This document shows positions 19,489-28,556 of a stretch of DNA of 64,000 nt, piece by piece. Below the pieces are notes generated by a model, which saw nothing but the letters and a program-made list of their open reading frames with translations, had not been told where the DNA came from and searched no databases. A program made the position numbers and the translations under genes. Every line of letters starts with the position of its first letter. Within the stretch, counting starts at the first letter, position 1. The stretch is from Gillisella taibaishanensis (GTDB taxonomy: Bacteria; Pseudomonadota; Alphaproteobacteria; Rhizobiales; Rhizobiaceae): NCBI RefSeq assembly GCF_001938985.1, contig NZ_MKIN01000020.1, positions 394,058 through 458,057 on the forward strand, given 5' to 3'.

Positions 19489-19925
19489 GGTCAATGTCCT
19501 CCAGATTGCGGCCGGCTACCTCCCCGACCAGATACTGTTCTACAAAATATTGACGTGCGCGTAAACGTCAATACGGAAAAACGTGAATTCTGCGGCAACC
19601 CATGCGGCAAGAAGACCGGGGTGGCCGCAAATGAGAAGGGGCCACACAGATGGCGAAGGCGCACTTTGCCCATGTCGTCTTCGCGGCAAAGCCAAAGCGC
19701 CAACTATCTTGGGCAAATGGCAGAAACCGTGGTGATTGGAACCAAAAGGTTAAAAAATCCTGCGCCTCTTAACGGGTTGTTTACCACGTTTACCCGATTC
19801 TGCAGCGGAATGATTTGCGTCGCCTCAAGATTGCATCTGCTCCCGCCCGACGTTCGCTTGAACGGGGCATGGACGGGGCCTGTCGTTCTTGAGATCGGGC
19901 CGAAACACGAAGCGAGTTTGGAAAT
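19489..19925. other. Divergent promoter region, fad operon / podJ-like gene
   Basis: This 437-base gap between divergent genes contains the palindrome at 19548-19573 close to the acyl-CoA dehydrogenase. The half nearer the podJ-like gene is A/T-richer, with a stretch of TTAACGGGTTGTTTACC character, but I find no second repeat and no small gene with a ribosome site. Confidence 0.6.
19548..19573. promoter_or_regulatory. Operator candidate of the beta-oxidation operon
   Basis: Perfect 9-base arms TATTGACGT and ACGTCAATA are separated by 8 bases. The centre is about 70 bases before the acyl-CoA dehydrogenase start. Similar TTGACGT...ACGTCAA operators are known for the MerR-type LiuR and related regulators of acyl-CoA catabolism in proteobacteria, so repression by an acyl-CoA-responsive regulator is likely. 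No regulator gene is adjacent. Confidence 0.7.
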
Positions 19926-22900
19926 ATGAACGGACAGCGGTCTTCATCTCAGGGCTACCGGGCTCCGGACCAGATGGCGTCCCGTCATGCGGATCCTCGC
20001 CAGGCGGAGGTCCGGCCTGGCGAGCCGCGCTCTGCCGGCGCCTCCTCGCTCGATGCTCTCAGCCGCACAATCGAAGGGCTGGAAGCTCGCATCGAAGGTT
20101 TAATGAATGGTATGGCAGCCGCGCCGCGCGATAGCCGCCTCCCGTCTGATCCTGTTTTTGCCGAACCTGCTCCGACGCCCGAGCGGTTCGACCCGCTGGC
20201 CGAGATCCGCGCCAGACAGCGTGCTCTCGAGGCCTCTCGTCCGTCGACGCCTGCAGGCACTATCGGTTCGCAGCCCGCTGCGGCCGAAGACAGGCCACTT
20301 GAAAAAACATCCTCACGCCGTATGCCGGTGCTCGAACTTGCCCCTGAGCTGGCCGCGCCCAGCCGTCCGGCGGCAACACCTATGGATTTCCAATCGGCTC
20401 TGTCGACGCTGCGGGCGGATCTGCGCCAGGATATCAGCGATAGTCTGGCGGGTGAGATCGGTACCTTGCGCGCCGAGATGCGCGATATCCGCCGGTTGGC
20501 CGAAGACGGTCGCGAGGCAGCCGGATTGCGCGATGACTTCGTGCGCATGGCCGACAGTATCGACCGCATCGGTCATGCCGTGACCCCGGATGCGACTGCG
20601 CAGACCGATGCCTTGCGCGCCGATTTCGAAGACCTGCGGTCGCTGATTGACGGGCTCGCCCGTGGCGGCACGACGCCGGCCGTCGAGGCGCGTTGGAGCG
20701 CGCTGGAAACCCGGCTTGATGCCATCGACCCCGAGCGCATCCAGCAGGACCTGCTGCAACTCGCCTATCGGCTCGATGATATCAAGCAGCAGCTGGGCTC
20801 GATCGGAGACGTGCGCTCGGTGCGTCTTCTGGAAGACAAACTCATTGCCATTGCCAAGGCGCTCGAACATATCGGCCAGCATCTGGAGCCCAACAGCCAG
20901 GCGATGCTCGACCAGTTCGGCCAACTCGACCGCCGGCTGGATGAGATTTCCCGCGCCATTTCCGTCACTGGGCGTCACAATGGCGCCGCGACCGATCCGC
21001 GCCTGATCGAGCGGCTGGAAGACCGGATCGCCACCATTGCCCATCATCTGGAGCTTATCTCCGAGCAGACCGCCGGATTGGGGACCAATGATCTTGGCCA
21101 AGAGCTTGGCGAGCGCATCGAAGCCCTGTCGCATAAGATCGAGGATCTCGCCCATCAGCAGGCTACCCAGCGGCTGGAAGAGCGGCTGGACGATCTGGCG
21201 CGCATGCTGGATCTGTCGCGGCGCGACAGCCTGCAGCCGGAACTGACCGGCTATCTCTCCGACATCTCCCGCAAGATCGACGCGCTCGACCACGGCTCGC
21301 TGACCGACAAATTGGCCGAACAGATTGCCGTCATCGGTCGGCGCATCGATGAAATCGATCAGCATCCGGTTGCGTCGCCCGTCGATGAAAACCTGCTGCG
21401 CAGCCTGGACGATCGGCTTTATTCCATCGCAGCCCGCCTGGATGAAACAGCCTCTGCCCCTTTGGGTGACGGCACGGCAATTGCCGGGCTGGAACAGCAG
21501 ATCGCCCATCTCTCCGCCCTGATCAGCGCATCACCGCTGACGGATCAAGGCGAGCGGATCGAAGGCCGGATGGCCGCGCTCGAGGACTATCTCGCCACCA
21601 GCGACGAATATATCGTCGAGGCTGCCCGCCAGGCCGCCGAGGCTGTCATGGACAGTTATTCCCGCAAAAACCCGCTTCTAGACCAGCAAGCGTTGCCGGA
21701 CCAAACTGCGGAAACGCTGGCGGTGCTGGCCGATCATCTGCGCCATCTCGAAGACATCAGCCGAGGCGGTGAAGAACGCAGCCATCGCACCTTCGAAGCC
21801 CTGCACCAGACCCTGGTGCAGATCGCCGAAAAGCTCGACCAGATGGATCGCCGCGCCACCGTCGCAACGCCGGTGGTTGAGCCTCAGCCCGAGGCAGCGA
21901 GCATCTTCTCGGCAGAGGCCAAGACAGCTGGCAGTGATGATACGCTTCCTTCGGAGTTCGGCTCTGCCAAAACGGCATACGATGGCGATCGCGCTCCCGC
22001 TATCTACCCTGATAAGCCCCTGCCGGACGCGGATGCAGATGCCGGCAGGCCGAGCCTGCTCGCCGGTCTTGGCCGCCGTCTGAAGCCGCAGGCGAAGAAG
22101 GCGAAGCCCGCAAAGCAACAAGGTAAAAACTCAGACGCGGCATCAGCTCCGACGGCAGTGGCCACGCCGACACGCCAGCGCGTCGAGGATGCGCCGTCGA
22201 TAGATCCCGCCGATATTCTGCCGCCCGAAGAGGCCAATGAACTGCTGGAGCCGGGCTCCGGCAAGCCTGACGTGCGCAAGATTCTTGAAAAGGTACGCGC
22301 CCGCCAGGCCGCTAATGGTAGCACATCGGCGGAATCCAGCCATGCTTCCGATACGGTCAAGCCGGCGGGTGCCGATGATCGGATGGATTTCATTGCCGCC
22401 GCCCGTCGCGCTGCCCAGGCCGCAGCCCAGGAGACTGAGCGCAGCGCTCGTCCCGGTCGCATGTCGCTCGCTGACGAGGTCAAGGGCGCTTCCGCCTTTT
22501 CGCGCTACCGTCGCCCGATCCTGATGGCTGTCGGCGCGCTGCTTCTGGCCGCATTGGCCGTAACAGCTGTGAAAAATCTCACCCGCCATAGCGATGGACC
22601 GACACCTGCGGTTCAAGCACCGGCCGCGCCAGCCCCGCCCAATGCAGCACCTTACAATGCAGCACCGGCCGCCGAGGCGCTTCCCTCCCAGGCACCGCAG
22701 CAGATCAAGGCTGTCGAGACGCTTCCTTCCCAGGCGCAGCCCGCCCCTGAAAGCACCGAGGCCGAGACCGAGACCAGGTCGGCACCCGTCATCCCGGTGA
22801 CCTCGCCGCCCGGCCAGGCCAGCCTCTCGGCTGCTCCGATCGATGGCGGCAACACGGTCCAGAATCTCTCGGCGCAACCTGCCCAGCCGGATGCCGCCAA

Positions 22901-23798
22901 GGCCGCTTTTGCGCCGCCGCAAGATGCAGCTGCAAAGCCGCTGTTCGATGTTCCCGCCGATCTGTCGCCGCCGTCGCTCGTCACAGCAGCCAAGGCCGGC
23001 GATCCGGCTGCGCTGTTTGAAATCGGCTCGCGCTACATGGAAGCCCGGGGCCTGCCGGGCGATGTCTCGCAGGCCGCCGTCTGGTTCCAGCGAGCTGCCG
23101 ACCTCGGTCTCGCGCCGGCCCAGTACCGGCTTGCCGGGCTTTACGAAAAAGGTACCGGTGTTCAGCGGGATCTGGTCAAGGCAAGACAGCTCTACAGCCA
23201 AGCGGCAGAGGCCGGCAATGCCAGCGCCATGCATAATCTCGCCGTGCTCTATGCATCGGGTGGTGATGGCAAGCCGGATATGGATGCCGCCGCGAAATGG
23301 TTTTCGAAGGCCGCCGAGCTTGGCGTTACCGACAGCCAGTTCAATCTCGCCGTGCTTTATGCCCGTGGCAGCGGTGTGAAACTTGACCTCGAAGCGTCCT
23401 ACAAGTGGTTTGCGCTTGCCGCCCGCGCCGGCGATAAGGATGCTGCCGCCAAGCAGGAGGAAGTCGCCAAGGCCTTGCAGCCGGCCGCCTTGGAGCGCGC
23501 CAAAGCAAGCGTCCAGCAGTGGCAACCCACCCCTGTCGACGCCAATGCCAATAGCGTCAACCAGCCGGACGAATGGGTCGGCAAGGGCCTGAAGACCGGC
23601 AGCGTCGACATGGAAAAGGCGATCCGCAATATCCAAGCCATTCTCAACAAGAACGGCTTCAATGCAGGTGAGCCCGATGGCAAACTCGGTACCCGCACGG
23701 TTGCCGCCATCAAGTCCTTCCAAAGCTCCGTCGGCCAGGAGCCGAACGGCAAGGTTTCCAACGAGCTCGTCAAGGCGCTGCTCGCCCACAACCGCTGA
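19926..23798 (+). CDS. podJ: PodJ-like polar organizer with Sel1 and peptidoglycan-binding domains
   Basis: This 1290-residue protein probably organises a cell pole, as PodJ does in Caulobacter and Agrobacterium. Residues about 40-640 are rich in leucine heptads (repeated RLEDRI, RLDEI, EALSHKIEDLAHQ) and should form long coiled coils in the cytoplasm. A Pro/Ala-rich linker follows, then one membrane span near residues 860-882 (ILMAVGALLLAALAVTAV). The periplasmic part has Ala/Pro-rich low complexity, four Sel1-type repeats at about 1021-1172 (such as AAVWFQRAADLGLAPAQYRL) and a C-terminal peptidoglycan-binding domain at about 1229-1290. The domain order fits PodJ; identity is by architecture. 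Confidence 0.8.
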   Translation: MNGQRSSSQGYRAPDQMASRHADPRQAEVRPGEPRSAGASSLDALSRTIEGLEARIEGLMNGMAAAPRDSRLPSDPVFAEPAPTPERFDPLAEIRARQRALEASRPSTPAGTIGSQPAAAEDRPLEKTSSRRMPVLELAPELAAPSRPAATPMDFQSALSTLRADLRQDISDSLAGEIGTLRAEMRDIRRLAEDGREAAGLRDDFVRMADSIDRIGHAVTPDATAQTDALRADFEDLRSLIDGLARGGTTPAVEARWSALETRLDAIDPERIQQDLLQLAYRLDDIKQQLGSIGDVRSVRLLEDKLIAIAKALEHIGQHLEPNSQAMLDQFGQLDRRLDEISRAISVTGRHNGAATDPRLIERLEDRIATIAHHLELISEQTAGLGTNDLGQELGERIEALSHKIEDLAHQQATQRLEERLDDLARMLDLSRRDSLQPELTGYLSDISRKIDALDHGSLTDKLAEQIAVIGRRIDEIDQHPVASPVDENLLRSLDDRLYSIAARLDETASAPLGDGTAIAGLEQQIAHLSALISASPLTDQGERIEGRMAALEDYLATSDEYIVEAARQAAEAVMDSYSRKNPLLDQQALPDQTAETLAVLADHLRHLEDISRGGEERSHRTFEALHQTLVQIAEKLDQMDRRATVATPVVEPQPEAASIFSAEAKTAGSDDTLPSEFGSAKTAYDGDRAPAIYPDKPLPDADADAGRPSLLAGLGRRLKPQAKKAKPAKQQGKNSDAASAPTAVATPTRQRVEDAPSIDPADILPPEEANELLEPGSGKPDVRKILEKVRARQAANGSTSAESSHASDTVKPAGADDRMDFIAAARRAAQAAAQETERSARPGRMSLADEVKGASAFSRYRRPILMAVGALLLAALAVTAVKNLTRHSDGPTPAVQAPAAPAPPNAAPYNAAPAAEALPSQAPQQIKAVETLPSQAQPAPESTEAETETRSAPVIPVTSPPGQASLSAAPIDGGNTVQNLSAQPAQPDAAKAAFAPPQDAAAKPLFDVPADLSPPSLVTAAKAGDPAALFEIGSRYMEARGLPGDVSQAAVWFQRAADLGLAPAQYRLAGLYEKGTGVQRDLVKARQLYSQAAEAGNASAMHNLAVLYASGGDGKPDMDAAAKWFSKAAELGVTDSQFNLAVLYARGSGVKLDLEASYKWFALAARAGDKDAAAKQEEVAKALQPAALERAKASVQQWQPTPVDANANSVNQPDEWVGKGLKTGSVDMEKAIRNIQAILNKNGFNAGEPDGKLGTRTVAAIKSFQSSVGQEPNGKVSNELVKALLAHNR

Positions 23799-24246
23799 CG
23801 GTTCCGTCCGAGCCTTTCAGACGGGCTTGGGCGCGAACTCATCGAATGGCCTTTGCGGTGGTGAACAGGCGCGAAGCAGGCTCTAAGCTGCATGAGCAAA
23901 TGCGCAGATCTTGATCTTCTGCTTGCAGCGCCAGGATTTGCTTCTAAACTCGGGCTGAGAGACTTGCGCTCCTGCGTCATTGCCCATTGTGGCGAGTATG
24001 ATGGGTACGGTGATGCGCATCCGACATTTTCTGGGGGCTTTGCCCCTAAATCCACCCGGATTTAAGGAATGATGCTGTAAACAGTGACAGTCCGCTGGCA
24101 TGGTGTGAGGCCATGGCGGCGCGATCGAGTATTTTGACAGCATGATTTTGCCGAAGTGACATGCGCATTGGCCAAACTATGCTTCAAGAGAGACACCTTA
24201 GGACCGACGGTTTGATCCTATCGAACCAAGAGCGGTTCTATCGTTT
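23799..24246. other. Intergenic region with a partial repeat
   Basis: This 448-base gap follows the podJ-like gene. It contains a GGGGCTTTGCCCC hairpin near 24034 and a half copy of the palindromic repeat at 24046-24080. Candidate open frames here have no ribosome site or recognisable domain, so I call no gene. Confidence 0.6.
24046..24080. repeat. Half copy of the ATTTAAGGAATTATGCAG palindromic repeat
   Basis: CTAAATCC and GGATTTAAG form an inverted pair, followed by GAATGATGCTGTA, which matches the right half of the repeats at 14035-14088 and 56249-56291 with a few changes. The left outer arm is lost. Confidence 0.5.
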
Positions 24247-25182
24247 GTGGGGATGGCCGTGACGATTTACCTGCCGATTGCGGAACTGTCGGTGAATATT
24301 TTCATCATCCTCGGCATGGGCGCGGCTGTCGGCTTTCTCTCGGGCATGTTTGGCGTCGGCGGCGGCTTTCTGATCACCCCGCTTTTGATCTTCTATAATA
24401 TTCCGCCGATCGTCGCGGTCGCCACCGGCGCTAATCAGGTGGTTGCCTCGTCCGTATCGGGCGCGATGAGCCATTTCCGCCGAGGTTCTCTCGACCTGAA
24501 ACTCGGCTGCGTGCTTCTGGCGGGCGGTCTTGCCGGCGCCTCGCTCGGCATGTGGATCTTTGTTGCCTTGCGCAAGCTCGGTCAGATCGACCTGTTCATC
24601 TCGATCCTCTACGTGGTTCTGCTCGGCTCGATCGGCACGCTGATGCTCTGGGAAAGCATTGGGGCGCTGCGGCGCGCGGCGCGCAAGCAGCCGATTGCGG
24701 TGCGTCGGCCCGGCCATCACAACTGGGTGCATCGGCTGCCCTTCAAGATGCGCTTCAAGAAATCGAAGATCTACCTGAGCGCGGTGCCTATCCTGACGCT
24801 CGGCTTTCTCGTCGGCGTGCTCACGCCAATGGGTATTGGCGGCGGTTTCATTCTGGTGCCGGCGATGATCTATCTGCTGCGCATCCCCACCAATGTCGTG
24901 GTCGGCACGTCGCTGTTCCAGATCATTTTCGTCAGCGCCTTCACCACCATTGCTCAGGCCAAGGCCAATTACTCCGTCGATATCGTGCTCGCCTTCATGC
25001 TGATGATTGCCGGTGTGATCGGGGCGCAATATGGCGTGCGCGTTGGGCAGAAGCTGCGCGGCGAACAGCTGCGGGCCCTGCTTGGCCTGCTGGTCATGGC
25101 CGTCGGCCTGCGTCTTGCCATTGAACTGGTGATGACGCCTGGTGACGCCTATTCCATCGTAGTCGGGAGTTCCGGGCGATGA
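24247..25182 (+). CDS. TauE/SafE family transporter
   Basis: This inner-membrane protein of up to 311 residues has about eight membrane segments in two homologous halves. Each half starts with the family motif, first GMFGVGGGFLITPLLIF and then TPMGIGGGFILVPAMIY. Members export sulfite, sulfoacetate or related organosulfur anions. The start is unclear: GTG 24247, ATG 24253 and GTG 24259 are in frame, and the last gives the usual TIYLPIAELSVN beginning of rhizobial homologues. The stop overlaps the next gene as ATGA. Confidence 0.9.
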   Translation: MGMAVTIYLPIAELSVNIFIILGMGAAVGFLSGMFGVGGGFLITPLLIFYNIPPIVAVATGANQVVASSVSGAMSHFRRGSLDLKLGCVLLAGGLAGASLGMWIFVALRKLGQIDLFISILYVVLLGSIGTLMLWESIGALRRAARKQPIAVRRPGHHNWVHRLPFKMRFKKSKIYLSAVPILTLGFLVGVLTPMGIGGGFILVPAMIYLLRIPTNVVVGTSLFQIIFVSAFTTIAQAKANYSVDIVLAFMLMIAGVIGAQYGVRVGQKLRGEQLRALLGLLVMAVGLRLAIELVMTPGDAYSIVVGSSGR

Positions 25183-26000
25183 GGCTGCCCCGGCTCTTCG
25201 TCCTGACCATCTGCACCGTTCTTGCAGGTGCCGCTCTTGGCATCGGCCCGGCGCTGGCGCAGATCCCGTTTCTGACGCCTGACAGTACGGGCAAGGAAAC
25301 GCTGGAGATTGGCACCTCGACCAACGAAATCGCCATCACCTCGGATTTTCGCGGTGCCGACCTCACCGTGTTCGGCGCGCTCAACAATGTCGACCAGCTG
25401 CTGCTGGCCATCGGCCAGTATGATGTGGTGGTGACGCTGGAAGGTCCCAGGGAAGCCGCGACCGTGCGGCGCAAGGAACGTTTCCTCGGTATCTGGGTCA
25501 ACCGTCAGTCGCTGACCTTCGACCGTGTGCCGACTTCCTATTCCGTTGCCAGCACGCGCCCAGTGGACGCGATCGCCCCGCCCGAGGTGCTGAACGAACT
25601 GGGAATCGGTGTCGATCATCTGCCGCTGACGCCGACGGGCCATTTTATCGGCGATATCAACATGGGCGAATTCCGCAGTGCCTACCGCCGGCTACAGGAA
25701 GGTAGCGGCCTTTATCAGGATGGCGATACCGGCATCCGGTTCGTTTCCACCAATCTGTTTCGGGCCAGTCTGCGGTTGCCGGCCAATATCCCCGATGGCG
25801 TCCATGTCGTGCACGCCTATCTCTTCAAGAGCGGCGGCTTTCTTGCTCAAAAGGATCTTCGTTTGCGCGTCGTTAAAACCGGCGTCGAACAGGCGATCAC
25901 CGATGCCGCCCGCAATCAGCCTCTGTCCTACGGCGCATTCGCGGTGCTTTTAGCCCTCATCACCGGCTGGACCGCAAGCCTGGTGTTCCGCAAGGACTGA
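25179..26000 (+). CDS. TIGR02186 family membrane-anchored periplasmic protein
   Basis: This 273-residue protein has an N-terminal signal peptide ending GIGPALA, a large periplasmic beta-rich domain starting with LEIGTSTNEIAITSDFRGAD, and one C-terminal membrane anchor (YGAFAVLLALITGWTASLVF). This is the layout of TIGR02186, a family of unknown function found next to TauE/SafE genes in Rhizobiales. Its ATG overlaps the transporter stop, so the two proteins are probably made together and may act as a transporter with a periplasmic accessory. Confidence 0.88.
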   Translation: MRLPRLFVLTICTVLAGAALGIGPALAQIPFLTPDSTGKETLEIGTSTNEIAITSDFRGADLTVFGALNNVDQLLLAIGQYDVVVTLEGPREAATVRRKERFLGIWVNRQSLTFDRVPTSYSVASTRPVDAIAPPEVLNELGIGVDHLPLTPTGHFIGDINMGEFRSAYRRLQEGSGLYQDGDTGIRFVSTNLFRASLRLPANIPDGVHVVHAYLFKSGGFLAQKDLRLRVVKTGVEQAITDAARNQPLSYGAFAVLLALITGWTASLVFRKD

Positions 26001-26034
26001 CGGCCGTTTTCTGCAATGATCACGCAATCGTGCG

Positions 26035-26052
26035 TTGTCATCTGCTTGTCAT
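26035..26052 (+). promoter_or_regulatory. Pho box (PhoB-binding site)
   Basis: Two direct repeats TTGTCAT at 26035-26041 and 26046-26052 are separated by 4 bases, giving the 11-base period of the PhoB box (consensus CTGTCAT N4 CTGTCAT). It lies about 200 bases before the alkaline phosphatase start, in the same orientation. Confidence 0.85.
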
Positions 26053-26253
26053 GTCCGCCCCCTAACAGTCCCCCCAAGACCCGCCGTCGATGCAGCGGAA
26101 ATCGGAAATTTTCAGCAAATGAGCCGCGGATTTGAAAAAACCGGGCTTCAGGAGCCATGTAATCCGCGATTTCTCGCCGGTTGACGGTTGTTCTCGGGCA
26201 GATTTGTAGGCCTGCCCGTCATCATCAATTTCCGCATACCGGGGGATTTCATC

Positions 26254-28005
26254 ATGCGCACTTTCCTTGCAGCACTTTTAGCCACGACGGTTCTGGTCGG
26301 CGGCGCCCAGGCAGCCACGGTCTATCCGCTGGACCGCGCCACCATTCTCAACGGCTCGCCCTTCGACTTCAAGGTCGAGCTGAAATCCGTGGTCAAGCCG
26401 GAGGACGTCAAGGTAACCGTCAACGGACAGGACTATAAGGCGGTCTTCGGCAATCAGGCGCAGTTCGTCGCCGAGGAAAAGGGCAAGGAAGACAAGATTC
26501 TCGGCTCCGCCCTGATCCTGCGCGACATCAAGCTGCCGGCCGGCAGCTACAAGGTCGAAGTTGCCGCCGGCGACGAGAAGAAGTCGGTTACTTGGGACGT
26601 TTATGCAACCGCTCAGAAGCCGGTTGCCAAGAACATCATCTTCTTCCTCGGCGATGGCCTTTCGGTTGCCCATCGCACCGGCGCCCGCATCATGTCGAAG
26701 GGTATGACCGAGGGCAAGGCAAACGGTCACCTCAACATGGACACGCTCGACCGGATGGCCTTTATCGGCACGTCCTCGACCAACGCGATCGCCACCGACA
26801 GCGCCAATACCATGTCGGCCTACATGACCGGCCACAAGACCGCCGTTAACGCGCTGGGCGTCTATGCCGACCGTACGCCGAACACGCTCGACGACCCCAA
26901 GGTGGAGACCATTGCCGAAGCGCTGCGCCGCACGACCAAGAAGTCGATCGGCATCGTTTCTCCGGCTGAAATCGAAGATGCAACGCCGGCCGCCGTCGTT
27001 GCCCATACCCGCGCCCGCGCCGACAAGGCCGAAATCGTTGGCATGATGTACGCTGTTAAGCCGGACGTCATCCTCGGCGGTGGATCGGCCTATTTCCTGG
27101 CCAAGGAAGTTCCGGGTTCCAAGCGCAAGGACGACAAGGACTATATCAAGCTGTTCAAGGAGGCCGGCTATACGCTTGCGACTTCCAAGACCGAACTTGG
27201 CACCGTCGCCGGCAATTCCGACAAGCTGCTCGGCCTGTTCCATACGGGCAATATGGACACGATCCTCGACCGCAAATTCCTGAAGAAGGGCACGGTCGAC
27301 AAATTCCCGGACCAGCCGGGCCTGGTCGACATGACCAAGGTTGCGCTGGACAAGCTGTCCAAGAACTCGGAAGGCTTCTTCCTGATGGTCGAGGGCGCAT
27401 CGATCGACAAGATGTCCCATCCGATGGACTGGGACCGTGCGATGTATGAAACCATCGAATTCGACCAGGCCGTCGGCGTTGGCCTCGAGTTTCTGAAGTC
27501 CCACCCAGACACGCTGATCGTCGTTACCGGCGACCACACCCATGGCATTTCTGTCATCGGCACCATCGATGACGACAAGCCGGGCACCGAGATGCGTGAA
27601 AAGGTTGGCGTTTACGCCGATGCCGGCTTCCCGAACTATGAGGACAAGGACGGCGACGGCTTCCCTGACAAGGTCGACGTTTCGCGCCGCCTGGCCGTGT
27701 TCTCGTCCAACTTCCCGGATTATTACGAGACCTTCCGCCCGAAGATGGACGGCCCGTTCGAGCCTTCGATCCAGAACGAGAAGAAGCAATACGTCGCCAA
27801 CGAAGCCTATAAGAACGTGCCCGGCGCCGTTCTGCGCGAAGGCAACCTGCCGCGCTCGGCCGATACCGCCGTCCATGCCGTCGACGATGTCGTGCTGCAG
27901 TCCACCGGCGCCGGTTCTGAAGGCTTCAAGGGTTATATGGAAGAAAGCGACGTCTATAAGGTCCTGGTCGACTCCTTCGCACTTGGCCCGAAATCGACCA
28001 ACTAA
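26254..28005 (+). CDS. Alkaline phosphatase, PhoA superfamily
   Basis: This 583-residue secreted enzyme releases phosphate from organic esters in the periplasm or outside. A signal peptide (MRTFLAALLATTVLVGGAQA) begins at 26254 behind GGGGGA. After an N-terminal domain of about 120 residues come the metal and nucleophile motifs FFLGDGLSVAHRTGAR and TDSANTMSAYMTGHKT, whose Ser after Asp is the likely nucleophile, then VEGASIDKMSHPMDWD and VTGDHTHG with metal-binding His. DKDGDGFPDKVD near residue 463 is an EF-hand/thrombospondin-like calcium site. The Pho box upstream implies induction by phosphate starvation, and a strong terminator follows. Confidence 0.92.
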   Translation: MRTFLAALLATTVLVGGAQAATVYPLDRATILNGSPFDFKVELKSVVKPEDVKVTVNGQDYKAVFGNQAQFVAEEKGKEDKILGSALILRDIKLPAGSYKVEVAAGDEKKSVTWDVYATAQKPVAKNIIFFLGDGLSVAHRTGARIMSKGMTEGKANGHLNMDTLDRMAFIGTSSTNAIATDSANTMSAYMTGHKTAVNALGVYADRTPNTLDDPKVETIAEALRRTTKKSIGIVSPAEIEDATPAAVVAHTRARADKAEIVGMMYAVKPDVILGGGSAYFLAKEVPGSKRKDDKDYIKLFKEAGYTLATSKTELGTVAGNSDKLLGLFHTGNMDTILDRKFLKKGTVDKFPDQPGLVDMTKVALDKLSKNSEGFFLMVEGASIDKMSHPMDWDRAMYETIEFDQAVGVGLEFLKSHPDTLIVVTGDHTHGISVIGTIDDDKPGTEMREKVGVYADAGFPNYEDKDGDGFPDKVDVSRRLAVFSSNFPDYYETFRPKMDGPFEPSIQNEKKQYVANEAYKNVPGAVLREGNLPRSADTAVHAVDDVVLQSTGAGSEGFKGYMEESDVYKVLVDSFALGPKSTN

Positions 28006-28019
28006 ATCATTCTATCTCG

Positions 28020-28056
28020 GCTCCGGGCGCTGCATGTTGCGCCCGGAGCATTTTAT
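28020..28056 (+). terminator. Rho-independent terminator after alkaline phosphatase
   Basis: GCTCCGGGCGC and GCGCCCGGAGC form a perfect 11-base stem with an 8-base loop, followed by ATTTTATT. It ends the alkaline phosphatase transcript and separates it from the next operon. Confidence 0.9.
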
Positions 28057-28084
28057 TATTGATTATTAGCGTGTCGGGCCGGTC

Positions 28085-28552
28085 ATGAGGACATTCACCA
28101 GCGTATCTCTCCGCAGACGAGACAGTCTTGCTCTCCTGGGCCTTGGGGCGCTGGGCCTGATGCCGGGCGTGGCACGGGCGGCACGACCGCTGATCGATTT
28201 TGACCATCTCTACGGCAAGGTCGGCGTGCTGGGCCTGGAGTTTTCCGATACCGTCAAACAGGCTGCCGGCAAGCAGGTGGCGATGCGCGGCTTCATGGCG
28301 CCGCCTTTGAAGGCGGAAGCGACTTTCTTCGTGCTGACCGAAATCCCGATGGCGCTGTGCCCTTTCTGCTCGTCAGATGCGGACTGGCCGGACAATATCG
28401 TCGTCGTCTATCTCAATGCCAAGCAAACCTTCGTACAGCCCGGCACACAGATCGAGGTGGTTGGCACCTTGGAGATGGGCTCCTGGACCGATCCGGAAAC
28501 CGGCTTCGTGAGCCTGTTGCGGCTTAAAAATGCCACCTATGGTACGGTCTGA
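28085..28552 (+). CDS. Tat-type secreted protein of a MacB-like ABC operon
   Basis: This 155-residue protein starts with a probable twin-arginine signal (LRRRDSLALLGLGALGL...ARA) and so is likely exported folded to the periplasm. The mature part contains a CPFCSSDADWP segment after ATFFVLTEIPMAL, which could bind metal through its two Cys, Asp and other residues. Its layout recalls the DUF3299 proteins that sit beside similar ABC genes in the zinc-responsive PA4063-PA4066 cluster of Pseudomonas, but that link is by context and pattern only. The ATPase gene starts 4 bases after its stop. Confidence 0.7.
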   Translation: MRTFTSVSLRRRDSLALLGLGALGLMPGVARAARPLIDFDHLYGKVGVLGLEFSDTVKQAAGKQVAMRGFMAPPLKAEATFFVLTEIPMALCPFCSSDADWPDNIVVVYLNAKQTFVQPGTQIEVVGTLEMGSWTDPETGFVSLLRLKNATYGTV

Positions 28553-28556
28553 GCCA

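Noticed and set aside
22143..23789. Long minus-strand open frame opposite the podJ-like gene
   Set aside because: It is a codon-composition shadow of the real gene, with no domain, no ribosome site and Arg/Gly-rich artificial composition.
26278..27876. Long minus-strand open frame opposite the alkaline phosphatase
   Set aside because: The opposite strand has a signal peptide, catalytic motifs and a Pho box; this frame has none.
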